Shown: in pieces, positions 1 to 8,503 of the stretch
How positions within the stretch are numbered: position 1 is the stretch's first letter
How the letters are laid out: each line of letters begins with the position of its first letter
Origin: Amycolatopsis mongoliensis
Lineage (GTDB): Bacteria; Actinomycetota; Actinomycetes; Mycobacteriales; Pseudonocardiaceae
DNA: 64,000 nucleotides
Direction: 5' to 3'
NCBI RefSeq assembly: GCF_030285665.1
Contig: NZ_CP127295.1
Coordinates: forward strand, 8,370,001-8,434,000
Made by a program: the position numbers and the translations under genes
Notes under the pieces: generated by a model
Databases searched by the model: none
The model's input: only the letters and a program-made list of their open reading frames with translations
Told to the model about the DNA's origin: nothing

Positions 1-211
1 CGGTGTCCGGGCCGAGTGAGTCGATGAGCGCCAGCAGGCCCGTCATCGTGAGCACCTGGTCGCCGCGGGCGAACCGGTCGAACCGGTCGGCGATCACCAC
101 GACGTCGCGGTGGGTGCGGCCGGCACCGGCCGGTGGTTCGCCGGTTCCCGGGCGCGCGTCACCGCCGGGGTGCCCGCTCCGCCGCTGCGTCCGGGTCGGG
201 TCGGGCGTCAC
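1..211 (-). CDS. Partial hypothetical protein, N-terminus only
   Basis: The gene runs off the left edge; the first 70 codons are present. Its GTG start overlaps the TGA stop of the upstream regulator by four bases (GTGA), so the two are probably translationally coupled and form one operon. The visible product has a Pro/Gly/Arg-rich polar N-terminus of about 35 residues, then a more ordered stretch (RDVVVIADRFDRFARGD, then hydrophobic residues). I do not recognise a family. Confidence rests on the coupled start and the uninterrupted frame. Confidence 0.5.
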   Translation of the reverse strand, partial: MTPDPTRTQRRSGHPGGDARPGTGEPPAGAGRTHRDVVVIADRFDRFARGDQVLTMTGLLALIDSLGPDT

Positions 212-1650
212 AGCCCCGCCGAGGCACGGGCTTCGAGGAGCGCCTCGGCGAGGTGCCGGGCCGTCGCCGCCGTTCGCCAGCGCGGGCCGGCCAGCTCGGC
301 GGCCAGCACCTTGAGCATGGCGTGCACCATGTCCGGCTGCTTCGCCACGTCGGTGGCGAGCAACGGCTCGACCTGCGCGGCCGCGCCTTCGAGATCGTCG
401 AGCCGCAGGTGGGCGCGGCCCGTGTCGATCCGGATCATGGGTTCCATGGCCTCCCAGCGGCTCTCCAGGGAAAGCTTTTCGTAAGCCTCCCGCGCGGTCG
501 TGAACTCGCGCAGCGCGGCGGGGGCCTGCCCGACCGACAGCAGGGAGGTACCGGCCATGTAGTGGCGGCGGTCCTTCGTGATGTTGAAGAACCGGTCTTC
601 GCCCCCCGCGTCGAGGTCCGGGTCCTCGATCGAGGTCCAGCGGGCGATGGCGTCCAGCACCTGCTGCTCCGCCTGCACCGACGACCAGCCACGGGCCTCC
701 GCGAGGATCAGCGGCGCGTCGGTGATCCGGTCGCCCACCTGGTAGTTGAGCCCGTCCGCGGCGAGCTTCGCGGACTCGACACCATTGCCCGACCAGAACG
801 CGACGCGGGCCTGCGACGTGCGCACCCAGCGGCGGGCGAGGTAGTCGTCGGCGTACTGGGAGTAGAGCCACGCGACCGAGTTCAACCGACGGGAGAACGG
901 GTACCGCCCCAGGTCACCGGCGATCCAGGCCATCATCGCGCTGCACTTCGCCCCGATGAGCAGCAGGTCCTGCGTCTGCTTCGGACGTTGGCGGCCCTTC
1001 AGCAGGGTCGCGACCCGCTCGTCGACGACGGCGAGCTGGCCGAGGACGGCGTCGGGCGCGGTGCGGGTGTAGGCGTTGCCCAGGAAGCCGAGGTCGGACC
1101 ACAGGTCGTCGAGCTGGAGGTCGTCGACGTTGGTCGTGGTGAGCAGCATGGCGTCGTCCAGGGCGGCGCCGCCGATCTCCGCGTGCGGGACGGCTTCGAC
1201 GCGGGCCGGACACGCCGGCCCGGGTTCCGGTGCGGTCGCCGGCGTCTCGGTGTCGGCGTGGTACTCGGCGAGGTCCTTGGCAGGCAGCTGCTCGAGGTCG
1301 CGCAGCCCCAGCAGCGACTTCCAGCTGGTGCCGTACACCCGGGCGAGCACGCGCAAGGCGGCGACGGTCGGCCGGACGCCGCGCTCGGGCCACTGCTCGT
1401 ACTCCCAGATGCGGGTACCGCGCATGCCCGCGCGAGGGTCACCGGTGACGGCGTTGTACTGGTGCGCCGCGACGTCGAGCGAGAGCTCCGACGCCAGCCG
1501 CCACGCCGTGCGCGGCGGGATGCCGCATTCGACGATCAGATTTTCCGCCACCCGCGCCGGCATCGCCCCTTCGGAAAACCCCAAGGCGGCCAGCCGGTCG
1601 CGCAACTGTGCACGGTACGGCTTACTGCCCGGTTTGGCCTGTCGACTCAT
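208..1650 (-). CDS. XRE-like regulator with TPR-type C-terminus
   Basis: 480 residues. The N-terminal ~125 residues hold a helix-turn-helix-like segment typical of actinobacterial XRE-like regulators (GTRIWEYEQWPERGV followed by PTVAALRVLARVYGTSW, around residues 78-110). The remaining ~350 residues are Ala/Leu-rich helical hairpins resembling tetratricopeptide repeats, as in large actinobacterial regulators that may bind peptides or protein partners through the TPR part. It starts at ATG 1650 and its stop overlaps the start of the next gene on the same strand. No cofactor or enzyme motif is visible and the target is unknown. It is separated by 276 bases from the cellulase gene upstream and has no cellulase-type operator, so it need not belong to that regulon. 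Confidence 0.75.
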   Translation of the reverse strand: MSRQAKPGSKPYRAQLRDRLAALGFSEGAMPARVAENLIVECGIPPRTAWRLASELSLDVAAHQYNAVTGDPRAGMRGTRIWEYEQWPERGVRPTVAALRVLARVYGTSWKSLLGLRDLEQLPAKDLAEYHADTETPATAPEPGPACPARVEAVPHAEIGGAALDDAMLLTTTNVDDLQLDDLWSDLGFLGNAYTRTAPDAVLGQLAVVDERVATLLKGRQRPKQTQDLLLIGAKCSAMMAWIAGDLGRYPFSRRLNSVAWLYSQYADDYLARRWVRTSQARVAFWSGNGVESAKLAADGLNYQVGDRITDAPLILAEARGWSSVQAEQQVLDAIARWTSIEDPDLDAGGEDRFFNITKDRRHYMAGTSLLSVGQAPAALREFTTAREAYEKLSLESRWEAMEPMIRIDTGRAHLRLDDLEGAAAQVEPLLATDVAKQPDMVHAMLKVLAAELAGPRWRTAATARHLAEALLEARASAGL

Positions 1651-1926
1651 CGTTCATCCAACGATTCGCGGAGTACGGGTGCACGGAGACGACAGTACCG
1701 CAGCGTGACCGCAGGGGCCCAGGATGTGACGAACGCGCTTGCCGAGGGGTGAGGGGGCGGTGCCGGCCGACCTGGGGGTTGCCGGCCGACACCACGAAAC
1801 CGGCCGCCGCGGGGGCGGCCCGTAGGGGGTCAGTATGCCCGTGCGGAGGCCGGAGCGCAGCCCCTCGGGCCGGTCCGGACCCCGAACAGGGGTGGCGGGG
1901 CCGCCCCGGTGGTGAGCCGGCCCGGG

Positions 1927-3429
1927 TCAGCCTGCCGCGAGGAAGTGGGCGCGGATGCCCGCACCGAACGCCGTCGGCGTGCCGTCGTAGGCCGAGATCA
2001 GGGCCGGGCCGGTGCTGCAGTTCCAGGTGTTCCAGGTCCAGCCGAGGTAGGACGCCTGGTGCCGGTCGAGCCAGTCCATCAGGCCGGTGACGTAGCCGCT
2101 CGCGCAGTCGTTCTCGCCGATCTCCCCGGCCACCAGCGGCACGGCCGCGGCGACCGGCGCGAGCTGGCTGTCCCAGCACGACGACGAGCTGCACGTGTTG
2201 AAGTTGTACGAGTGCCAGGACGCGACCAGGTTGCCGGCCGGGTCGCTCGGCTTGTACTGCAGCCACCCGGTCAGGTCGTTGGAGTAGGCGAGCCCGCCGA
2301 GCATGAGCACGTTGGTGGCGCCGGTCGCGCGCACCGCGTTCACCAGCGTCTGCATGCCCGCCACCGGGTAGCCGATGCCGGAGCAGGCGGAACCGCCGTC
2401 ACGCCAGCACGTCCAGGCCTGGGCCGAGCCGGACACCGCGCGGTCGAGGTAGGGCTCGTTGAACAGGTCGAGGATCGTGGCGTTGTCCCCCTTGAACGTG
2501 TTCGCGACCGACGTCCACAGGTCCACCGAGTGCTCGGTACCGGTCATCGGCTTCTGGCAGGTGGCGTTGACGTCGCTGCACGCCGAGGAGTTGCCCGTGT
2601 AGCCGCCGTGGGTCCAGTGCAGGTCGAGGATCGCGACCACGCCGTTCTGGTGCAGCAGGTCCACATAGGACTTGAGGGCGGCGCGGTAGGTGGCGCCGGC
2701 GTACCGCAAGTCCACATTGGACAGTCCGAGCCAGCAGTCCTCGTTGAAGGGCACGCGCACGACGTTCGCGTGCCAGCTCTTGATGGCGGCCACCGAGGCC
2801 GCGTCCATCGGGCCGTCGAAGAGGCCGGTGCCCTGCACGCACGCGAACTCGCCGCCGGAGCGGTTCACCCCGCGCAGCGTCACCGGGGTGCCCGCGGTGT
2901 CGGCCAGCCGGTTGCCCGAGACGTGCAGCTGGGGCGCGCCACCGGGCGGCGTCGGCGTTGTGGTGGTGGGTGTGGTGGTGGCCGGGGTCGTCGGGGTGGT
3001 GGTCGGCGGCTGCGTGCCCCCGCACGGCTCGCCGTTCACGCTGAACGACGTCGGCGCGGCGTTGGTCCCGCGGTAGCCGAAGTTCGCACCGGCGGTGACC
3101 GAGGCGTTCGGCGCGATCGTGCCGTTCCAGGTCGCCGGGGTGACCGTGATCGTCGGGCCGGACTGCGCCCAGGTGCCGTTCCAGCCCTGCTGGAGCTGCT
3201 GGTTGCCGGTGTAGGTGTAGCTGATCCGCCACCCGGAAAGCGGGGCCGTGCCGAGGTTCTTCAAGGTGAGGTTGGCGGTGAAACCGCTTCCCCAGTCGTT
3301 CACCGTGTAGCCGACCTCGCAGGCCGCCGCCGCCGACGCGGGCGACGGGGTGCCCAGCGTGAACGCCGTCGTCGCGCCGACGACGGCGAGCGCGCTGACG
3401 GCGCCGAGCAGTGCTGGTCCGGAACGCAT
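1927..3429 (-). CDS. Secreted CBM2-GH5 endoglucanase
   Basis: 500 residues. Signal peptide about 1-35 (cleavage near PASAAA), family 2 carbohydrate-binding module 37-138 with the expected Trp residues and terminal Cys pair, Thr/Pro linker 139-163, then a GH5 catalytic domain to the end. The general acid/base is Glu325 in the FNEP motif and the nucleophile is probably Glu436 in AGEIGE; LDLHWTHGG precedes them as usual in GH5. It should cleave internal beta-1,4 bonds of cellulose outside the cell. The start chosen at 3429 has a Shine-Dalgarno-like AAGGGAG; in-frame codons further upstream would place non-signal sequence before the signal peptide. A CebR-type box lies 31 bases upstream, so cello-oligosaccharide induction is likely. 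Divergent from the Cip1-like gene. Confidence 0.9.
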   Translation of the reverse strand: MRSGPALLGAVSALAVVGATTAFTLGTPSPASAAAACEVGYTVNDWGSGFTANLTLKNLGTAPLSGWRISYTYTGNQQLQQGWNGTWAQSGPTITVTPATWNGTIAPNASVTAGANFGYRGTNAAPTSFSVNGEPCGGTQPPTTTPTTPATTTPTTTTPTPPGGAPQLHVSGNRLADTAGTPVTLRGVNRSGGEFACVQGTGLFDGPMDAASVAAIKSWHANVVRVPFNEDCWLGLSNVDLRYAGATYRAALKSYVDLLHQNGVVAILDLHWTHGGYTGNSSACSDVNATCQKPMTGTEHSVDLWTSVANTFKGDNATILDLFNEPYLDRAVSGSAQAWTCWRDGGSACSGIGYPVAGMQTLVNAVRATGATNVLMLGGLAYSNDLTGWLQYKPSDPAGNLVASWHSYNFNTCSSSSCWDSQLAPVAAAVPLVAGEIGENDCASGYVTGLMDWLDRHQASYLGWTWNTWNCSTGPALISAYDGTPTAFGAGIRAHFLAAG

Positions 3430-3460
3430 CGATGACTCCCTTGGTCCTGAACAAGATTCG

Positions 3461-3474
3461 TGAGAGCGCTCCCA
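3461..3474. promoter_or_regulatory. CebR-type operator upstream of GH5 gene
   Basis: TGAGAGCGCTCCCA, one mismatch to the 14-base palindrome TGGGAGCGCTCCCA bound by CebR in Streptomyces and related actinobacteria. It sits 31 bases upstream of the GH5 start, a position suited to repression. Confidence 0.8.
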
Positions 3475-3750
3475 GCAGCGCTGGACAGTACCCGGCACCC
3501 CGCGACGCTGTAAACCCCGGAGCGATCTTCGGCAGGAATTCCCGGAATCCACTCCAACGGCGGCATCCGGGGGCACCGGCCGGTGGCGCAGCGCGACCAC
3601 GGGATGCTTTGCCTCCCAACGGCTTCGGCCGTTCAGGAGCGTTCAGTTCCGGCCGGGCCCGACCGATGCCCCCGAAAACGGACCACCGGGTCGAGCCGCG
3701 TCCCGGTCGCACTTTACAACGACGACACGGCGGGTTACCTTTCCGGCGGC

Positions 3751-3764
3751 TGGAAGCGCTCCCA
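3751..3764. promoter_or_regulatory. CebR-type operator upstream of Cip1-like gene
   Basis: TGGAAGCGCTCCCA, one mismatch to the CebR palindrome, about 90 bases upstream of the Cip1-like start. With the box at 3461 it brackets the 424-base divergent promoter region between the two secreted-protein genes. Confidence 0.8.
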
Positions 3765-3853
3765 TGCCAGGTCGCCTCGTCAGAACGCGGCCACCACCCA
3801 GGGGCGCCGAGGTGCGAACCCCGGCGCCCCTGTCCGCGTCCCGGGAGGCCCCG

Positions 3854-4996
3854 ATGCACAGGTTCGCCGCCGCCCTCGCCGGACTCTGCCTCGCCGCCGC
3901 CGGCACCACCGCGGTCGTCACCGCCGGGCCGGCCACCGCCGCGGCGGCCTGTTCGGTCGGCTACCGCGTCAACCAGTGGCAGACCGGGTTCACCGCCGAG
4001 ATCACCGTGACCAACGGCGCCACCGCACTCACGTCCTGGGCACTCACCTGGCACTACGCCGGGAACCAGTCCGTGACGTCGGCCTGGAACGCCACCGTCC
4101 GCCAGTCCGGCACCACGGTCACCGCGGAGAGCCTGCCCTACAACGCCGCGCTGCCCGCCGGCGGCACCGTCTCGTTCGGCCTGCAGGGCACGTACAGCGG
4201 GACCAACACCGAGCCGGCGGACTTCGCACTCAACGGCGTCGCGTGCGGGGACCCCGCTCCCCCGGCGACGACCACACCGACGACCCCGGCCACTACGACG
4301 TCCGCTCCGCCACCCGCCGGATGCGCGGACGCGACGTTCTGCGACGACTTCGAGCAGCAGACGGGCAGCACCCCGGCCGGCCGCTGGACCGTCGGCGCGG
4401 CGAACTGCCAGGGCACCGGCACGGTCACCGTCGACCCCGCCGTCGCGCACTCCGGCACCCGCTCGGTCAAGGTCACCGGGGGCGGCGGCTACTGCAACCA
4501 CGCCTTCTTCGGCACGAGCGTGCCCGGCTCCGGCGTGGTGTACGGCCGGTTCTGGGTGCGCCACACGACCCCGCTGCCCGCCGGGCACGTCACCTTCATG
4601 GCCCTGCGCGACACCGCGGATGGCGGCCGTGACCTGCGGGCCGGCGGGCAGAACCGGGCCCTGCAGTGGAACCGCGAGTCCGACGACGCGACGCTGCCCG
4701 CGCAGAGCCCGGCCGGTGTCGCCCAGAGCGTCCCGCTGCCGACCGGAACCTGGTCCTGCTTCGAGTTCGAGATCGACGGCGCCGCCGGGCAGCTGCGGAC
4801 GTGGCTGGGGGCCGCCGAGGTCCCCGGGCTCGTCGTCGACGGCGTGCCCACCGCCGACGTCGACCAGCAGTGGCTCGGGCGGGCCTGGCACCCGGCGGTG
4901 ACCGACCTGCGCCTCGGCTGGGAGAGCTACGGCACCGACGCCGACACGATCTGGTTCGACGACGTGGCCGTGGGCACCGCCAGGATCGGCTGCTAG
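3854..4996 (+). CDS. Secreted CBM2 protein with Cip1-like domain
   Basis: 380 residues: signal peptide 1-31, CBM2 33-131, a short Thr/Pro linker, and a C-terminal domain from about residue 157 to 380. The C-terminal domain has motifs I recall from Trichoderma reesei Cip1: CDDFE at its start, VAHSGTRSVKV, GYCNHAFFGT, QWNRESDDATLP, LPTGTWSCFEFE and a terminal TIWFDDVAVGTARIGC. Cip1 is a fungal cellulose-binding protein co-induced with cellulases; its crystal structure has a jelly-roll fold resembling PL20 glucuronan lyase, and its biological substrate is unsettled. Here the fungal CBM1 is replaced by CBM2. The ATG at 3854 follows GGGAGG. The stop shares a CTAG with the convergent reductase gene. 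The operator upstream places it in the cellulase regulon. Confidence 0.82.
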   Translation: MHRFAAALAGLCLAAAGTTAVVTAGPATAAAACSVGYRVNQWQTGFTAEITVTNGATALTSWALTWHYAGNQSVTSAWNATVRQSGTTVTAESLPYNAALPAGGTVSFGLQGTYSGTNTEPADFALNGVACGDPAPPATTTPTTPATTTSAPPPAGCADATFCDDFEQQTGSTPAGRWTVGAANCQGTGTVTVDPAVAHSGTRSVKVTGGGGYCNHAFFGTSVPGSGVVYGRFWVRHTTPLPAGHVTFMALRDTADGGRDLRAGGQNRALQWNRESDDATLPAQSPAGVAQSVPLPTGTWSCFEFEIDGAAGQLRTWLGAAEVPGLVVDGVPTADVDQQWLGRAWHPAVTDLRLGWESYGTDADTIWFDDVAVGTARIGC

Positions 4997-5988
4997 GCCG
5001 CGACGATCCGGTCGATCTCGGCCAGCTCGTCGTCGGAGAACTCGAGGTTCGCCGTCGCCGCGACGGTGTTCTCGAGCTGGGCGACGCTGCTGGCCCCGAT
5101 CAGCGCGGACGTGACGCGGCCGCGCCGCAGCACCCACGCGATGGCCAGTTGCGCCAGCGTCTGCCCGCGCCGCTTCGCGACGTCGTTCAGCGCCCGGATC
5201 GTCGCCAAGGTCTCCTCGGTGAGGCGGTCGCGGGTGAGGAAGGGGCTGGCCCCCGCCGCGCGCGAGTCGGCCGGGACGCCGTCGAGGTAGCGGTCGGTCA
5301 GCAGGCCCTGGCTCAGCGGCGAGTACGCGATGGAGCCGACGCCGTGCTCGTCGAGGACGTCCTGGAGGCCGTCTTCCACCCAGCGGTTCAGGATCGAGTA
5401 CGACGGCTGGTGGATCAGCAGCGGCGTGCCCAGCTCCTTCAGCGCGGCGATCGCGGCTTCCGTCTGCTCCGGCGAGTAGTTGGAGATGCCCGCGTAGAGC
5501 GCCTTGCCCGACCGGACCGCGGTGTCGAGGGCACCCATGGTCTCCTCGATCGGCGTCTCCGGGTCCGGGCGGTGCGAGTAGAAGACGTCGAAGTGGTCGA
5601 GGCCGGTGCGCGCGAGGCTCTGGTCCAGGCTGGCCAGCAGGTTCTTGCGCGAGCCCCACTCGCCGTACGGGCCGTCCCACATCAGGTAGCCGGCCTTCGA
5701 CGACACCAGGATCTCGTCGCGGTACGGGCGGAAGTCGGCGGCGTAGTGCCGGCCGAAGTTCGCCTCCGCCGCGCCGGGCGGCGGGCCGTAGTTGTTGGCC
5801 AGGTCGAAGTGCGTCACGCCGAGGTCGAACGCCCGGCGCAGCACCGCGCGCTGGACGTCGAGGGGCTTGTCGTCCCCGAAGTTGTGCCACAGGCCGAGCG
5901 ACACGGCGGGCAGCTTCAGCCCGCTGCGCCCGGTCCGCCGGTACGGCATGCCCGCGTACCGGTCTTCGGCGGCGACGTAAGGCGACAT
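4993..5988 (-). CDS. Aldo/keto reductase, YghZ-like
   Basis: 331 residues, an NADPH-dependent aldo/keto reductase barrel. It resembles the YghZ/GPR (L-glyceraldehyde-3-phosphate reductase) branch: MPYRRTGRSGLKLP at the N-terminus, the catalytic Asp-Tyr region HFDLANNYGPPPG, FDVFYSHRPDPETP, and the C-terminal nucleotide-binding SALIGASSVAQLENTV. The usual Asp/Tyr/Lys/His tetrad appears present. An ATG start at 5988 is preceded by GAGGAGAACC. The physiological substrate cannot be told from sequence. The gene lies downstream of and in the same orientation as the AGE-family gene with a 34-base gap, so the two may be cotranscribed; both could act on sugars. Confidence 0.85.
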   Translation of the reverse strand: MSPYVAAEDRYAGMPYRRTGRSGLKLPAVSLGLWHNFGDDKPLDVQRAVLRRAFDLGVTHFDLANNYGPPPGAAEANFGRHYAADFRPYRDEILVSSKAGYLMWDGPYGEWGSRKNLLASLDQSLARTGLDHFDVFYSHRPDPETPIEETMGALDTAVRSGKALYAGISNYSPEQTEAAIAALKELGTPLLIHQPSYSILNRWVEDGLQDVLDEHGVGSIAYSPLSQGLLTDRYLDGVPADSRAAGASPFLTRDRLTEETLATIRALNDVAKRRGQTLAQLAIAWVLRRGRVTSALIGASSVAQLENTVAATANLEFSDDELAEIDRIVAA

Positions 5989-6022
5989 GGTTCTCCTCGT
6001 CGGAAGGGGGTTCCCGGGCAGT

Positions 6023-7216
6023 CTATCCGCGGGTGATCAGCGCGCCGGCGAACGACGCGGCGGGCGGCAACGCGGGCAGGAGCGTCGCCTGGTAGGCGTG
6101 GTAGATGTCCGGTTTGCCCGCCCAGACCGCTGCCGCGGGCCGGTTCTCCGGGTCCAGTTCGTGGTGCCAGGAGCCGAGCTCGCGGTCGACGAAGCACGCG
6201 TCGGCGTGGGCGCACCACTCCCCGAACCGGTCGAGGTAGACCGCCTCGCCGGTCTCCTGGTGCAGCGTCCACGCGGCGGCGATCGCTTCCGCCACGACCC
6301 AGTGCAGCCGGGTGCGCACGACCGGCGTCCCGGCGAAGTCGGTGGTGTAGACGAATCCCGGCCGGCCGTCGACGGCCCAGCCGTGGCGCACCGCCGTCGC
6401 GAACAGCGCCTCCGCGTCCGGTACCAGCCACGCCGGCGCGTCGCTCCCGAGCGCGCGCTTGAGGTGCACGGCCAGCCTGGCCCACTCGAAGAGGTGGCCG
6501 ACGGTGGCGCCGAACGGCCGGAACGGGTGGGCTGGCTCGTCCCGGTTGTGGTCCAGCCGCACGTGCCAGCCCGCGTCGTAGTGCTCCGGGAGCAGCCAGC
6601 CGTGGGCGCGGGCTTCGCCGTGCACCAATTTGTCCACAATGGACAGCGCGCGGGTGGCCCAGACGCGGTCGCCGGTGACGTCGGCGGCGGCCAGGAACGC
6701 CTCGACCGTGTGCATGTTCGCGTTGGCCCCGCGGTAGTCCTCCAGGTCCGTCCAGCCGCGGTCCCAGACGTCGGCGACCCGGCCCGGGCCCGGTTCCCAG
6801 AACCGGCGCTCGACCACTTCGAGCACCTCGGCCAGCAACGGTTCCGCGCCCGCGGCACCGGCGGCGGCAGCGCTCGCGGCCGCCAGGACGACGAAGGCGT
6901 GTTCGTAGGCGCGCTTCTCTGACAACGTTGTCGTCGCGTACCAGCCGCCGAAGTCCGGGTCGCGCAGCGGGCCGGTCAGCGCCGAGACACCGTGCGCGAC
7001 CTGCGCTCCGGCGTCGGCGCCCTGCAGCGACGCGAGCGCGAAGACGTGCGTCATCCGGCAGGTGATCCAGGTTTCGACGGGCCGGTCGAGGACCGGCCGC
7101 CCGGCCTCGTCGAGCCAGGCGAAGCCGCCGGCGGGGTGGGCCGCGCGAGCGGCGAAGCCGAGGAGCCGGGCGGGTTCGGCGCGCACCCAGGCGGGAACCG
7201 ATGACGGACTGTCCAC
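6023..7216 (-). CDS. AGE-family sugar isomerase/epimerase
   Basis: 397 residues from the chosen GTG start at 7216 (an AAGGG lies just upstream; an ATG further out has no good ribosome site). The sequence has the alpha6/alpha6-barrel features of the N-acylglucosamine 2-epimerase superfamily: RMTHVFALASL, ANMHTVEAFLAA with the conserved His, HPFRPFGATVGHLFEWARL with the second His region, and WVVAEAIAAAWTLHQ. Within the family it looks closest to mannose isomerase/YihS-type aldose-ketose isomerases rather than true N-acyl epimerases, but cellobiose 2-epimerase activity cannot be excluded and would fit the cellulose context. No signal peptide, so cytoplasmic. The aldo/keto reductase follows in the same direction. 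Confidence 0.75.
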   Translation of the reverse strand: MDSPSSVPAWVRAEPARLLGFAARAAHPAGGFAWLDEAGRPVLDRPVETWITCRMTHVFALASLQGADAGAQVAHGVSALTGPLRDPDFGGWYATTTLSEKRAYEHAFVVLAAASAAAAGAAGAEPLLAEVLEVVERRFWEPGPGRVADVWDRGWTDLEDYRGANANMHTVEAFLAAADVTGDRVWATRALSIVDKLVHGEARAHGWLLPEHYDAGWHVRLDHNRDEPAHPFRPFGATVGHLFEWARLAVHLKRALGSDAPAWLVPDAEALFATAVRHGWAVDGRPGFVYTTDFAGTPVVRTRLHWVVAEAIAAAWTLHQETGEAVYLDRFGEWCAHADACFVDRELGSWHHELDPENRPAAAVWAGKPDIYHAYQATLLPALPPAASFAGALITRG

Positions 7217-7335
7217 TCTCTGCCCTTCTCCACGGCCGGCCCGGTGATCGGCTGCCTCCGCCAACGTAGGCCACGACGCCGCCGGCGGTCACCGCGGGAT
7301 GTTCCGGAAGTGACCGCCACCGCGTATCCTGATCG

Positions 7336-7349
7336 TGAGAGCGCTCCCA
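7336..7349. promoter_or_regulatory. CebR-type operator upstream of LPMO gene
   Basis: TGAGAGCGCTCCCA, identical to the box upstream of the GH5 gene, ending 35 bases before the LPMO start. Confidence 0.8.
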
Positions 7350-7384
7350 GTCTTCGACGCACGCTACCCGACGAAGGGACAGAC

Positions 7385-8446
7385 GTGACCAGGAGACGAA
7401 GTACGATCCTCGCCGCCGTCACCGTGCTGCTGGCGAGCTTGACCGCGATCCTGCTGAACACCGGCACGGCCGAAGCGCACGGCGCCATGATGAAACCGGG
7501 CAGCCGGACGTTCCTGTGCTGGCAGGACGGGCTCAGCTCGACCGGCCAGATCATCCCGCAGAACCCGGCCTGCGCGGCCGCGGTGGCCACCAGCGGCGCC
7601 AACTCGCTGTACAACTGGTTCGCCGTGCTGCGCTCCGACGGCGCCGGGCGCACCCGCGGCTTCATCGAGGACGGGAAGCTGTGTTCGGGCGGGAACCCGG
7701 GCTACGCCGGGTTCGACCAGGTCGGCGACTGGCCGCTGACCCACCTGACCGCCGGGGCCTCGTTCGACTTCTCGTACAACGCGTGGGCCGCCCACCCGGG
7801 CTGGTTCTACACGTACGTGACGAAGGACGGCTGGGACCCGTCGAAGCCGCTCACCTGGGATTCGCTGGAGGACCAGCCGTTCCTGACCGTGGACCACCCG
7901 CCGGTGACCGGCCAGGTCGGCACGGTGGACGGGCAGTACAAGTGGACCGGCGCACTGCCGGCGAACAAGTCCGGGCGGCACATCATCTATTCGGTGTGGA
8001 AGCGCTCCGACAGCGCCGAGACGTTCTACGGCTGCTCCGACGTCACCTTCGACGGCGGGCACGGTGAAGTGACGGGCGTGCACCAGCCGGGCAGCCCGAC
8101 GACCACGCCGACGACGCCCACGAGTCCCCCGCCGACGGGCGGCGCCTGCATGGCGATGTACGAGGTCACGAACGCCTGGAGCGGCGGCTACCAGGCCACG
8201 GTGACGGTGATGAACCACGGCACCACGGCCTACCGCGGCTGGCAGGTGGGCTGGACGCTGCCGGCGGGCCAGACGATCGGCAGCGTCTGGAACGGCACGC
8301 TGAGCCAGTCCGGCTCGGTGGTGACGGTCCGCAACGCCGACTGGAACGGCCAGATCGCGCCCGACGGGTCGACCACGTTCGGGCTGGTGGTGAACGCGAC
8401 GGGGACGAACCCGGCCCAGCCGTCGCCGACCTGCCAGGGCACCTGA
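7385..8446 (+). CDS. Secreted AA10 lytic polysaccharide monooxygenase with CBM2
   Basis: 353 residues. Signal peptide 1-31 ends TAEA, exposing His32 (HGAMMKPGSR) as the mature N-terminus; His32 and His137 (NAWAAHPGWF) form the copper-binding histidine brace. SAETFYGCSDVTF supplies the axial aromatic region. A Thr/Pro linker at about 234-248 leads to a C-terminal CBM2 with its Cys pair and Trp residues. The AA10 domain resembles Streptomyces CelS2/ScLPMO10C (a cellulose-active, C1-oxidising enzyme), so it should oxidatively break crystalline cellulose for the hydrolases. GTG 7385 has GAAGGGA upstream; the earlier in-frame start would precede the operator. Divergent from the AGE-family gene. 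Confidence 0.92.
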   Translation: MTRRRSTILAAVTVLLASLTAILLNTGTAEAHGAMMKPGSRTFLCWQDGLSSTGQIIPQNPACAAAVATSGANSLYNWFAVLRSDGAGRTRGFIEDGKLCSGGNPGYAGFDQVGDWPLTHLTAGASFDFSYNAWAAHPGWFYTYVTKDGWDPSKPLTWDSLEDQPFLTVDHPPVTGQVGTVDGQYKWTGALPANKSGRHIIYSVWKRSDSAETFYGCSDVTFDGGHGEVTGVHQPGSPTTTPTTPTSPPPTGGACMAMYEVTNAWSGGYQATVTVMNHGTTAYRGWQVGWTLPAGQTIGSVWNGTLSQSGSVVTVRNADWNGQIAPDGSTTFGLVVNATGTNPAQPSPTCQGT

Positions 8447-8462
8447 GTCGTCCCTTGTGGAC

Positions 8463-8503
8463 GGCAGCACCGGCCCCGCTCAGCGGGCGGGGCCGGTGCT
8501 GCC
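8463..8503. terminator. Bidirectional stem-loop between LPMO and LacI genes
   Basis: Perfect 17-base stem (8463-8479 with 8487-8503) and 7-base loop between the convergent LPMO gene and LacI gene. It overlaps the last codons of the LacI gene. There is no T-tract, as is usual in such GC-rich genomes. Confidence 0.75.

Noticed and set aside
1651..1926. Small gene upstream of the XRE-like regulator
   Set aside because: Frames here are short, lack ribosome sites and read through GC-rich repeats; I see only the promoter side of the regulator and the 3' end of the GH5 gene.
2399..5890. 1163-codon minus-strand frame
   Set aside because: Shadow across the GH5, Cip1-like and reductase genes; repeated out-of-frame copies of their sequences and no family match.
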